Below are positions 34,310 through 44,581 of a stretch of DNA of 64,000 bases, one piece after another. The notes beneath the pieces were generated by a model. The model was given only the letters and a program-made list of their open reading frames with translations, was not told the origin of the DNA and did not search any database. This DNA comes from Rhipidocladum racemiflorum. Lineage: Eukaryota; Streptophyta; Magnoliopsida; Poales; Poaceae. Each line of letters begins with the position of its first letter. Position 1 is the stretch's first letter. The DNA lies in NCBI GenBank assembly GCA_036346355.1, contig CM070575.1:63431915-63495914 (forward strand). The letters run 5' to 3'. A program made the translations under genes and the position numbers.

Positions 34310-35188
34310 ATGCCAGGAGTCCCGAAGGAGGTCGCCGAGCACTCCCTGAACATTCGACCTGGATCCAGACCGATCGCCCAGCGCCGCTTCGACGAAGAGA
34401 AGCGACGGGCCATTGGGGAAGAGATCGCCAAACTTTTGGCCGCCGGTTTTGTAAGGGAGGTGCGTCACCCCGAGTGGCTCGCCAATCCCGTCCTTGTAAA
34501 GAAAAAGTCGGGGCAATGGAGAATGTGCGTTGACTACACGAGCCTCAACAAGGCCTGTCCGAAAGATCCATTCCCATTGCCTCGCATCGACCAGGTCGTG
34601 GACTCCACCGCCGGGTGTGAGTCCCTTTCCTTTTTGGATGCCTACTCGGGCTATCACCAGATCGTGATGAAGGAGTCCGATCAGCTCGCGACCTCCTTCA
34701 TCACCCCGTATGGCTCATACTGTTACGTCACGATGCCTTTTGGTCTAAAAAACGCGGGCGCCACGTACCAGCGATGTATGCAGGCGTGTTTTTCGGACCA
34801 AATTGGCCGTAACATCGAAGCCTACGTCGACGACATCGTTGTCAAGACCAGGAAGGCCGATGACCTCATCACCGACCTGGAGGAGACTTTTGCGAACCTC
34901 CGACGATTTCGCATAAAGCTCAACCCCGAGAAGTGCGTCTTCGGGGTCCCCAAGGGCAAGTTGCTGGGATTCATCGTCTCCGAGCGCGGCATCGAAGCCA
35001 ACCGAGATAAGATCTCCGCTATCGCAAGGATGGGGCCAATCAACGATCTGAAGGGAGTTCAAAGGCTGATGGGATGCCTCGCGGCACTAAGTCGCTTTGT
35101 ATCCCGCCTCGTGACGAGGATGCCACTCTACAAGCCGATGAAGAAGTCCGACCACTTTTCTGGACCAACGAGCTCAGGAAGCCTTTAG
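34310..35188 (+). pseudogene. Gypsy reverse transcriptase
   Basis: The longest clean pol frame, about 290 residues. In order it shows RFDEEKRRAIGEEIAKLLAA, MCVDYTSLNKACPKDPFPLP, FLDAYSGYHQI, TMPFGLKNAGATYQ and the catalytic YVDDIVV. It continues to the connection region (KLLGFIVSERGIEANRDKI). The frame breaks near 35160, in the segment leading to RNase H. It copies element RNA into DNA. Confidence 0.9.
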
Positions 35189-36060
35189 TCGACTAAAAGC
35201 CTTTCGACCTCACCTCCGGTCTGGTCGCCCCGAGCCGCGAGAGCCTTTGCTCCTCTACATCGCCGCCACGACTCAGTCGTCGGTAGCGGCACTTGTTGTG
35301 GAACGAGCGGAGGAAGGCCGCGTTCTCAAGGTGCAAAGACCGGTCTACTTCACGTGAGGTGCTCTCCGATACAAAGGTCCGATATCCCAGTGCAAGTTGC
35401 TATACTCGGTGCTCATCGCCAAGAGGAAGCTTGCCCACTACTTCGATCGGCACCCCATCTCCGTGGTAACCTCCTCGCCGCTCGGAGAAGTCGTCCACAA
35501 CCGCGACGCTACCGGAAGAATCGCCAAATGGGCTCTCGAGCTCAACGGCCTCGACATATCGTGACGTCCCAGGACGGCGATCAAGTCCTGTGTCTTGGCG
35601 GACTTTGTCGCCGAGTGGACCGAGGCGCAAGTCCTCATGCGGCCGAAGACCCGAGTAATCGACGATGTACTTCGATGGGTCTTACACCAAGAACGGGGCC
35701 GGCGCGGGGGTCGTCATCATCTCCCCACTCGGCAACAAACTCCGGTACGCCATACGACTACTCTTCGACGCCACCAACAATGTCGCCGAGTACGAAGCCC
35801 TCGTCAACGGCCTGCGAATCGCCGCCGACACAGGCGCCTGACGTCTCAACGTTCGCGGCGACTCCAAGCTGGTCGTCGATCAAGTGATGAAAGCCACCGA
35901 GCCCCGCGACGCTCGGATGGCCGCCTACTGCCTGGAGGTCCGCAAGCTTGAGGAAAAGTTCAAGGGTTTCGAGCTCCATCATAGCTACCGACGCTATAAC
36001 GGTGAAGCCGACTCCCTCGCCAACCTCGCCTCCGGGAAGGGGCCGGTTCCCCAGAATCTT
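35189..36060 (+). pseudogene. Gypsy RNase H (two segments)
   Basis: Two consecutive RNase H-like segments are visible. The first (about 35190-35560) is the degenerate domain after RT, with LLYIAATTQSSVAALVVERA-type text. The second (about 35666-36060) begins MYFDGSYTKNGAGAG and includes NNVAEYEALVNGLRIAA, DSKLVVDQV and NGEADSLANLAS, resembling the additional RNase H of Tat elements. An in-frame TGA at 35839-35841 and several frameshifts break both. Confidence 0.7.
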
Positions 36061-36369
36061 CGTCTCCGACCTCGTGACCCATCAATCCGGTTGGATCCGA
36101 ATCTTTGGCGCCGCCGACTTCAAAGGCGGGTGGCCCCACCGATCTTGATCGAGATGCCCCCGCTTGGAGTCGGACTTGGGCGTCCTAAGCATCGAAACCG
36201 ACTGGAGGCGACCGTTTGTCGATCGATTGACAAACGGGTCGCTCCCCGCCGATACCACCGAGGCTCGGCGCCGCGCTCGGCGGGCGAAGTCGTTCGTCCA
36301 GATAGAGGGCGCCTCTACAAGAGGAGCCCGTCCGAATCCTTCGGCGCGTTCCGACCGACCAAGGGAAGC

Positions 36370-37428
36370 ACCTTCTGCGAGACATCCATGACGGGTGTCA
36401 CGGGCACCATGCGGCGCCGCGTCATCCCTGGTAGGAAAGGCCTTCCGACAAGGTTTCCTCTTGGCCGACCGCCGTAGCGGTCGACCCAGATTGTCCGCAC
36501 CTGCGAAGGATGCCAATTCTTCGCCAGACAGACGCATCTTCCTGCGCAAGCCCTGCAGACGATCCCCATCACATGGCCCTTCGCGGTTTGGGGACTCGAC
36601 CTGGTCGGACCCTTCAGAAAGGCGCCCGGGGGCTTCACTCACTTGCTTGTCGCCGTAGACAAGTTCACAAAGTGGATTGAAGCAAAGCCATTGCAAAAGA
36701 TCACATCGGCGCGATGACAAGTTTCTTCCGCGACATTGTTTACCGGTTTGGGGTGCCCAACTCCATAATCACCGACAACGGCACGCAGTTCACGGGAAGG
36801 GAATTCCTCGACTTCTGCGACAACTTCAACATCCGAGTCGATCAAGCGGCGAGCACACTTTGAGCCAACGGACAGGCCGAGCGAGCCAACGGCATGATCC
36901 TCCAAGGACTCAAGCCGCGAATCTTCAGCCGACTGAAGAAATTCGCGGGACGATGGGCTGCCGAGCTACCGCCCGTGCTTTGGAGTCTGCGAACCACGCC
37001 AACCCGGTCGACCGGGTTTACTCCTTTTTTCTTGGTGTTCGGGGCGGAGGCTGTCCTCCCGACCGACCTTGAGTACGGCGCACCAAGGGTGCAGAACTAC
37101 AACAACGCACGGGCAGTCGAGGAACAACAAGATAACCTCGACCGACTCGACGAAGCTCGAGACGTCGCGATCCTACTGATCGGCAAAGTATCGGCCAGCG
37201 CGTCGCTACCACAGCCGACGGGTCCGCGGCCGCTCGTTCGAAGTCGGCGACTTAGTGCTACGCCAAGTCCAGTCCGCGAAGGACAGGCACAAGCTCTCCC
37301 CACCTTGGGAGGGCCCTTTCACCATCGCGGAAGTCCTCCGACCCGGCACTTTCCGCCTCAAAGACACCCAAGGGAATCTCGTGACAAACGCCTGGAACAT
37401 AGAGAAGCTGAGAAGGTTCTATCCATAG
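36370..37428 (+). pseudogene. Gypsy integrase
   Basis: The zinc-binding HHCC region (about 36370-36560, ending CEGCQFFARQTHLPAQ) is followed by the DDE core: VWGLDLVGPF, ITDNGTQFTGREFL and ANGQAERANGM. An in-frame TGA sits at 36861-36863, just before ANGQAE. The C-terminal GPFTIAEVLRPGTFRL (about 37311-37360) precedes the stop near 37428. Several single-base shifts separate these blocks. Confidence 0.8.
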
Positions 37429-38336
37429 TCGGCCTCTCTCCTCTCTTTGTACCATACGAAAAAAAACACTCGAGCAAAGAAAGCTGCAGCGGTCGGACGA
37501 CCGACCAAGCGGTTTTTCCTCTCTCTCGAACCTCTCTCGTTTTGCTGATCATGAGCACTGCGACCCCCGCCCCGAAAGCAGAGGTCCCGAAGCTGTCCTC
37601 CTTCGATCACGTGCGAAAGAGCGAGGGCTAGATCTCAACACAAAAAAGAGAAGGAGCGAAACGAAAAGGGAAACCCGAACACTTTATTTATTTATGGAGG
37701 AACATCGCCCCAACCAAGAGCGAACCGCCCATTGCGATCTTGGTGCGCGCCCTGCCAGCCGAGCTCCGCACGGCGTGCCTCTACCACCGCCCGCAATAGT
37801 GGCGCCCTCACTTCTCGAAGCCGAGGAACGCCGACGACGAGGACGCCGACTCGCCGCGCGTCCTCACGAGCAATACCGGCCAAGATCCGCCACCTCCCGC
37901 AACCAGGCCTGATGGGCAACCACCTCCTCGCGAAGCTGAGCATTGTGGTCCGCCATGGCGCATGGAGCAACAGGCGCCTTGGCGCCTCTCCTTTTATAAC
38001 CCGCGGCGCGGAAGATAAAGCGCCCCAAGTCGCCAAGGCAAGTCTGAGAGGAAGCGAACGGCGCCTTGGGTCACGCGACGGCGCTGAGAAGGCAGCGCCA
38101 GCGTCGGCTCCAAAATCAGCCAGCAGTCCTCAAGGCGAAGTTAATCCACCCTTATCTCCGGCGAAGAAAATTCGCTTTTCGGAAAAAATCGCACACCCAC
38201 CACGAACTCAAGCGGCGCGTGGCGGCGCACCCTCGATCCCCACGCACCACTCGGGCTGCATGACCTCGGGCCGCGACTTAAATCGATAACCGGTTACCAC
38301 TCCGACCGAGCTCCCCTCCTAAAGTAACCTCCTCAA

Positions 38337-38640
38337 AACCAAAATGCTACGGCCCACGCCCCAGCGGCTACGGTTCCGAAGTAGCACTTTGTGCAAAAAG
38401 GAGGCTACCTGAGCGAAGGGCCGAGCGGCGGTCGGATGGAGCCTTTCGATATAGGTTGACGAATGCTACGACTTACGCCCCAGCGGCCCAACCCGACCAT
38501 CTTTTAAAAAACGTGCGGGTCGCTAACCTAAGCCGCACTCCGACCGACCGAGCTATCTACCTCGCGACTATTTCCCTCGGCTCAAAATACTACGGCCTAC
38601 GCCCCCGCGGCTACGGCTTCGAAGTAGCACTCTGCGGAGG
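38337..38640 (+). repeat. Imperfect tandem repeat after integrase (three units of about 122 bp)
   Basis: Units start near 38342, 38461 and 38586, each with ctacggcc.acgcccc.gcgg and (units 1 and 3) cgaagtagcact. The repeat lies in the non-coding spacer between the pol stop and the antisense ORF. Confidence 0.65.
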
Positions 38641-39310
38641 GAAACAAGCACCCCGAGCAAGAAACACTACGAGCGGTCGGAGCACCCCCACTTAGGTTCG
38701 ATTTCAACCCGCCAAAGCTTCGCGAAGGAGGTGGTTCGACTCCAACACCTCCTTCACCAAGCAATCGCTCGAGGCAGCTCGCCCTCCCCCATGTCCTCTT
38801 CGCATGAATCTGGTGCAACGCCTACGCTCTCAGGGCACCCCTGTGGACCCCCGTAGCTACGGTTGAAAAATTGCCCAAATTCATAAAAGAAACACGGGAT
38901 AGGCAGGCAGAGTAACTTAAAAGCCCTGCGTCGAGCTCGACTAGGGCAATTGCATTCATTACATACATTGCCAAAAAGCAAGCGGAAGAAAAACTAATCC
39001 TCCTCCCTTTCGACGGAGAATTTGCGGCGAGATTCGCCGGCAATCTCTTGGGCACACGGATCGACCGGGCCATGAACGCGTCGACCTCTTCATCGCCGGT
39101 CGCCAGCCGACGCCGCTCCCGATCAGCCTCAAGGTCGACGCCGTCGTAATAAGAGACGGTGTTGACCAGGGCGAAGCGCCAAGCCGCCGCTTCCGCACCG
39201 ACGCCTCGACGCGCTCAGGGATCCACCCAAGCATGGCGGGGATGGCACTGGGGCCCGGAGTAAGCCCGAACAATGGTCCGCAGACGACTGGGCGCCCACG
39301 TGGAGGATCG

Positions 39311-41168
39311 CTACCGGGTGGCCGTCGTGTCGGCCGCGTCCGTCTCCGCCAGCCGCTTACTCAAAAGGGCCGAGTCGCGTGACTCGACCGCCGCGTCTCG
39401 TGCCTCCACTGCCGCCCTTCGCGACTCCAGCGCGTCGGTAAGGTTTTTTCGCAGATCTGCAGGGACGAAAACAACGTCAGGGGACGCTCGCCGCAGTGAC
39501 CCCCGGAAGACTAAGCTACTCACCAGCCACGGAAGCCTCCTTGGCGCGAAGTTCCTCCTCGGCCTTGGCACGCGCTTCCCGATCGGCCGTAGCGCGGTCG
39601 GCAAGCTCCTTCATCGTCACGAGCTCACCCCGAGCGAGATCCCGCTCGGCGCGAAGCTGATCGGCCTCCCTGCGGGTCGACTCGCATTCCTCCCGATAGA
39701 GGACGGCCTCCGCCCGGGCGGACGCTGCCGCACTGACTGCGGAAGTCTTGGCCGCCAAAGATCCGCCAGGGACGACCCGCCCTCTCTCCCTCGGTGGCCA
39801 ACGACTCCGCACGTCGCTGAGCCTCCCGCAAGGCTTCAGCGACCTCCCCCAGCCGCTGACCCGCCGAGGCAGCCCTTCCTTGCTCAGCGGCAAGCGCCCT
39901 CCGAGCGTCGAGCAGCTCCGGCCCTATGGCACTCCCCGTCTGCAAGTGCCGGAGGAACTTTGACTTGCCCACCGCCGGATGTCAAGCGCTGCAGTACCCG
40001 CCTGGCCGCCTCCTTTTCCGGTCAAGAAGATGCACAGAAAAATCCCGTCAAACTTACGATCGCCGAAAGGACTCCTCAGCAATGGACCTCCTCGCCTTGG
40101 ACGCGGCGTCGACGACAAGGGTAAGTTCGGCGTGGATCCTTCCCATGTCATCCTCCAGAGCGTCCCAATCCGCACGTTCTGCGTCGCCGCCCGTAATCGA
40201 ACGCAGGCCCCGGCCGGTCAGACCGGGCCAAGTCATGGCGATCGGCGATCGCTTCGACTTAATTTCGCCGACGGAACGCTGCGGTCGGTTGCGCCCATCG
40301 GCGACACTCGGACCGCCGGCGGCGGCGCCCGGCGGCGGTGGCGGATCTCGTCCGCCGGCGTTGCAAACGACGCGAATCCCGAGCTTTCCCCGGCAGCGGC
40401 TCGCGCGACCTCCACGGACAGCAGACGGGGAAGGCAGATCGGCGAGAACTCCGCCGGCCTCAGTCGACGGCAACGCGGCGAGCACGCCCGACGGGCTTCG
40501 CCACAGCGCTCACATCCGGCGGCCCGGCCCGGATCGTCCCCCTCGGGCGGCGTCCCTCGCTAACGGGCCCTACCGCGAGCGATCCGAACGATCCTCCCGA
40601 CAACCACCACGCGCCCCGCGGACAGGACCGGGAGGGGGCGATTCCTCACCACCGAAGTAGGGCTCAGCGCCCTCCCAAGATCGTGAGGCCTCGCACGGCG
40701 GTCGGTCGGGAATTGCGTAAGAAGTCGGCCAGAGGAATTGCGCAAGTCGCTTACCGGGAGGAGCGAACAACCGGCACTTGACGTGCCCTCTTTGCCGGAC
40801 CCCCGCGAGGAGGCGACCGGGACCCGCGCTTCCGCAGGATAAAACCTGCGCCCGCGTCTCTTCGAGGAGCCGCGGTCGCCGGCCCCGCGACTAGGACCCG
40901 CGTCGCGGCCGCCAGAATCGCCCCCGGCAACTTCTCCCCCGCTCGACAACGACTCCTCGTCACCCTCACTCGAGGTCTCTTCCGAGGTCTCCTCCGAGAC
41001 CTCCTCGCCACGCGCGGCTCGGTCCGCGCGCTCTTTCCTCTTCCGCGTCTTGGTGGCCTCTTTTTCCGCTAGCAGGGCGGCGTCCTGCTTCTCCTTTTCC
41101 AGGCGCGCGGCCGCCCTCAACTCCTTTTCCCCCGGCAGCAAGGGACGGGAGATCAGTCCACCGAGCCC
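39311..41168 (-). CDS. Gypsy antisense ORF, downstream exons (coiled-coil/acidic part)
   Basis: After the 74-bp intron 41169-41242 the minus-strand frame continues GLGGLISRPLLPGEKELRAA, then a charged LEKEKQDAALLAEKEATKTR helix and an acidic EETSEETSSEGDEES patch (to about 40850). Further minus-strand frames at about 39300-39970 are Ala/Glu/Arg-rich heptad-like sequence (RRAAVEARDAAVESRDSALL; AREAL/RAESLATEGER), as expected of the C-terminal coiled coil of these antisense proteins. Exact exon borders below about 40850 could not be fixed, and frameshifts are likely. Confidence 0.5.
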
Positions 41169-41242
41169 CTGCGGGAGCACGCTCGGGTAAGGAGGCGAGG
41201 GAGCAGAGCAAAGCAAAAGCGAACAGGAGCCGTCAGACGTAC

Positions 41243-42214
41243 CAGGTTCTGCGGATTCTGCGCCGAAGCAGCGGGCGCCTCGCCCGCTGGTTCGGTGTCT
41301 CCCGTGATGGAGACTGCGGACACGCGCGCGAGGATCTCCGACGAGGGAAGCTCCCGCTCCGACGACCTTGCAGGGTCGGTCGGCCCCATGTACTCAAACA
41401 TGGGGCGCAACCGGTCCTTGAAGGGTTGGATGCGCCTCTCCATGAACGTGCTGAGGACCACCTTGCCTGTCAGGCCCCGCCGCTTCAGGTCCGCGAGCTT
41501 CTCAAGGATCGCGTCCACCTTCTTCCGGTCCTTCTTGTCAGGGCCCCAGGTCCAACAAGGATGCGACGTCGGAAGATTCCCACTGAAGGCCGGGGCACTG
41601 TTGCCGAGGTTCCGGACATAGAACCACTCGCTATGCCACCCCCGGTTGGACGTCGGCAGCTTCAAGTCGACGTAGAACGGCTTGCGGTGGTTGCGCAGTT
41701 GAATCATCAGAGCTCCGAGGAGGCTGGTGTCCGATGACGACCTCGCGAAGAAGAAGTGGCGCCAGAGCCCCCAGTGGGGTTCGATCCCCAGGAAGGCCTC
41801 ACACAGCGTCATGAAGACCGCAATGTGGAGGACTCCATTCGGGTTCAGATGATGAACCTCCCCCCCGTAATAGTGCAGCAACCCCCGGACGAACGGGTGG
41901 AGTGGAAGTCCGAAGCCCCGTTCGTAGAAGGACGCCAACGAGACTATCTCGCCGTCCCCAAGTTCGGGGTCCCCGGCCCCGGTCGGCGGAACTCGCCAGC
42001 CGGACTCAGGCCGCGGAGGAAGGAACTCCTTCCTCTCCAGACCGAGATAGCGACCCGCCACGGCCGAATGCGGGTACAGCGACATCTCCAATTGCGCCGA
42101 AGAAGCGAGGGACGACGCGCGGAGCAGAGACTCCTCTTCTTCCTCGCTTTCTTCCTCCCTTTTTCCTTTTGCAGAGCGCACGAGCGAAGGCTTGGCGCCT
42201 ACCACGCCACCCAC
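41243..42214 (-). CDS. Gypsy antisense ORF, exon 1 (putative gypsy-type transposon domain)
   Basis: A 324-codon open exon on the strand opposite to gag-pol. It contains the domain known in plants as 'putative gypsy type transposon' (PF04195-like): LASFYERGFGLPLHPFVRGL, NPNGVLHIAVFMTLCEAFLG, then HWGLWRHFFFARSS and GWHSEWFYVRN. The N-terminus has an acidic EESEEEEES run. A good donor (CAGAACCTG followed by gtacgt) at 41242 and an acceptor (ctcccgcag) join it in phase 0 to exon 2. Function is unknown; such antisense ORFs are known from Tat elements. Confidence 0.75.
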
Positions 42215-42979
42215 TCCTTCCTTTATAGGCTCCAGCGGAAACGACAGCGCCTCCGCGCCCGAAATCGACGCCTCCTCGCTGCGCGAATCGGCCAGCGATG
42301 CAAACCGTCACTTTCGCCTCGCCCGTTTCCCGATAACGTCTGCGATCCATTTAAATCCCATCGCGCATTAATCGCTCCGACAGATGGCCGCCTCGCGCCG
42401 CGCCAAGACAAAGATCGCGAGCCTCGCCGGTTACGATGGGCCAAGGCGCCCCGCGCCGGGAAAGGTATGCAAACGGCCCACTGGGCCGCCCGGCCTCAGG
42501 AGAGTAAGCCGCCTATAGGCTCGCACCCGAGGCCCGGCACCGTGCTGTGGGTTACGAAGCGCCGAATCGGCCAGCTGAACGAAGCCGCCAAAGACGTAAA
42601 AAGAGCGAGGCGAGTCGCGGTGAGCCCCGAGAGGGCCTCCGTTGGGTCGGCGGACGAACCAATCAACGTGACTCGCCCGAGACCATACCTCACACTCTCC
42701 CGCGAACTCATCGATGAGTAGCGGCCGGCGCCTCGGTCGGCGGACGACCGGCAGTCCGACACGGGATCGAGTAAGGAAAGGTTTTTATGGAACGCCCCGG
42801 TAGTCGGACGCCCACGCCGGGAGCTACGTCCGCTTGGAACCGAACCCCCTCGAGGGGGAACGCCAAGGTTCCACTCGGATCACCCGATAGTAGCTTCGCC
42901 ACGAGCACGGCGTTCAAACCGACGAAGGTAACGCGCGCGTCGCTCACCTGATTCTAAGGACCCACGTGCCGTGGCCTGC

Positions 42980-43647
42980 CGAAATCCGACCGGTAAAACC
43001 CCGACCGGCTCGACCCGCCGGGGCTCGGTTACGCCATCGGTGCGCCATACAAGACCGGCTCTTTGGACGGGCTTGACCGACAAGCGGCGGCCCCGACCAA
43101 AGGCGTCGCCGTCCTCAGGATCCGCGGCCACTTTTCGACCAGGGAAACCCCCGACCGGCTCCCTGACCCGCTCGGGGGCTCGGGGGCTACACCCACCGGG
43201 TGCGCTCGCGCGCACCCGGGCTCTTTCCAGGCTGGCGCGACTCCCAAGCAGTCCCGCCGACCTAGACACCGCCGACCTCCGGGTCGACGACCACCGCGGC
43301 CGGGTAAACCCCCGACCGGCTCCCCGACCCGCTCGGGGGCTCGGTTACTCGCCACCGGTGCGCTGCCACGCACCGGGCTCTTTGATTGGCTTGACCGACA
43401 GCGCGCCCCGACCAAAGGCGTCGCCGACCTCGGTCCGTGGCCACTTTTCGGCCAAGGTAAACCCCGACCGGCTCCTCGACCCGCTCGGGGCTCGGAAGAC
43501 TACACCGGGTGCGCTCGCGCGCACCCGGGCTCTTTTCTAGGCTGGCGCGGCTCCCAGGCAGCCACACCGACCTCCGGGTCGACGGTTATCGCCGCCAGGT
43601 TAAACCCCCGAGCGGCTCTCCGACCCGCTCCGGGGCTCGGGGGCTAC
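42980..43647 (+). repeat. Tandem repeats abutting the gypsy 3' LTR (five units, about 145-160 bp)
   Basis: The core ccccgaccggctc.ccgacccgctcgggg-ctcgg recurs near 43006, 43149, 43310, 43460 and 43604. The spacers contain gtgcgctcgcgcgcacccgg palindromes. The last unit ends exactly at the first base of the 3' LTR, so the polypurine-tract position (ggggctcgggggctac) lies inside a repeat unit. Confidence 0.8.
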
Positions 43648-44550
43648 TGACGAGTACCCGTACCATGGGTACCCCCATCAGCCCGGAAGCACGAACGGGC
43701 TGACCTATCACGACGGAAGTCCGGCACCACCGAAAGGTACTTGGGCCGCAAAGAACGAGCCCCGACCTGTGCGGGGCCGACCCCGGACGGTCGGCGGACT
43801 CTGGTTCCAAGCGGTCGGCACACGCCGGCCGCCTAATATCGAAGCTCAAGCTCCGCCCACGCACAAGTCAGCAGGGCCCACGCCCGATCTCGGTACCTTG
43901 TGCAGCTGGCGTCCCGACATCCGTGCAGGGTAGGCGGCTCCTTCCCAAGGTTGTCAGAAGAGCCACCGAAGAAGTCAAACCCCCGTCCCGTCGCCTGGCA
44001 CACCGCAGAGGAGTACGCCCACTCCCGAGGCCTAAGCAAAGTCAAGCGCCATTAAAGTCACCAAGGCTGACAAGAGCACCACGCAACACGCCACCCTGAC
44101 AGTATTACGCAAGACTGTACGCCACAGAGCCACCAACCCCACCTCGGGACAGGCAGGGGTTGGCCGGACAAGACAGAAACCAGACCTCAAGACATGCAGA
44201 CCCCTCTCCTCGTAGTCTTCACAACTCCCGTGTAAACTGCCTCCTCCGTCTATATAAGGAGAGGCAGGGCCCGAGAGGGAGGGGCGCGGAGAAAAGGGAA
44301 AACAGTCTCCAAGGTAGCCCCGACTCCCTAGCGAAAACCGCAACGGGATAGGACACCCGACCGTCCGCCTCGCTGCACCCCCTGTCCGTCTCCAAAAGAT
44401 CAATACATTCACACCGCACGAACTGGAGTAGGGACATTCGGCCCGAACCAGTATACATCTTCTGACTCCACGAGTCGACCATTCGGGGAGAGGGAGCGCG
44501 CGACCCCATCCGACCATAAATTCGTATTGCCGGTGCACGAAACACCGACA
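43648..44550 (+). repeat. Gypsy 3' LTR
   Basis: TGACGAGTACCC...AACACCGACA, 903 bp, followed directly by the ATAAT duplication. It has a TATATAAG at 44251-44258. It differs from the 5' LTR mainly by transitions and one-base indels. Confidence 0.93.
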
Positions 44551-44555
44551 ATAAT

Positions 44556-44581
44556 GTTGAGAGTAGCTTCTTTCACACTGG
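44556..44581 (+). pseudogene. L1 reverse-transcriptase fragment, part 2
   Basis: The 26 bp between the gypsy and hAT elements continues the LINE reading frame (...SSFFHTG when joined across the hAT insertion). Confidence 0.5.

Larger units (their letters stand above)
30553..44550 (+). mobile_element. Full-length Ty3/gypsy (Tat-type) LTR retrotransposon, 14.0 kb
   Basis: Paired LTRs (30553-31449 and 43648-44550) lie inside a perfect 5-bp duplication ATAAT (30548-30552 and 44551-44555). The order gag, protease, reverse transcriptase, RNase H (two segments), integrase identifies gypsy. The additional RNase H, the 6-kb region after integrase, the antisense ORF and the tandem repeats before the 3' LTR are characteristic of the Tat lineage (Retand/Grande type). 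Coding regions carry several stops and single-base shifts. It is inserted in an L1 fragment. Confidence 0.93.

Noticed and set aside
36082..36720. 212-codon minus-strand ORF opposite integrase
   Set aside because: Antisense shadow of the GC-rich pol region; no domain and not in frame with the real antisense ORF further downstream.
42971..43650. Long plus-strand ORFs before the gypsy 3' LTR
   Set aside because: Arise from the tandem repeat; Arg/Pro/Ala low complexity.
30553..44550. GC-rich stretch as bacterial contamination
   Set aside because: Paired LTRs, target duplication and plant gypsy domains explain it fully.
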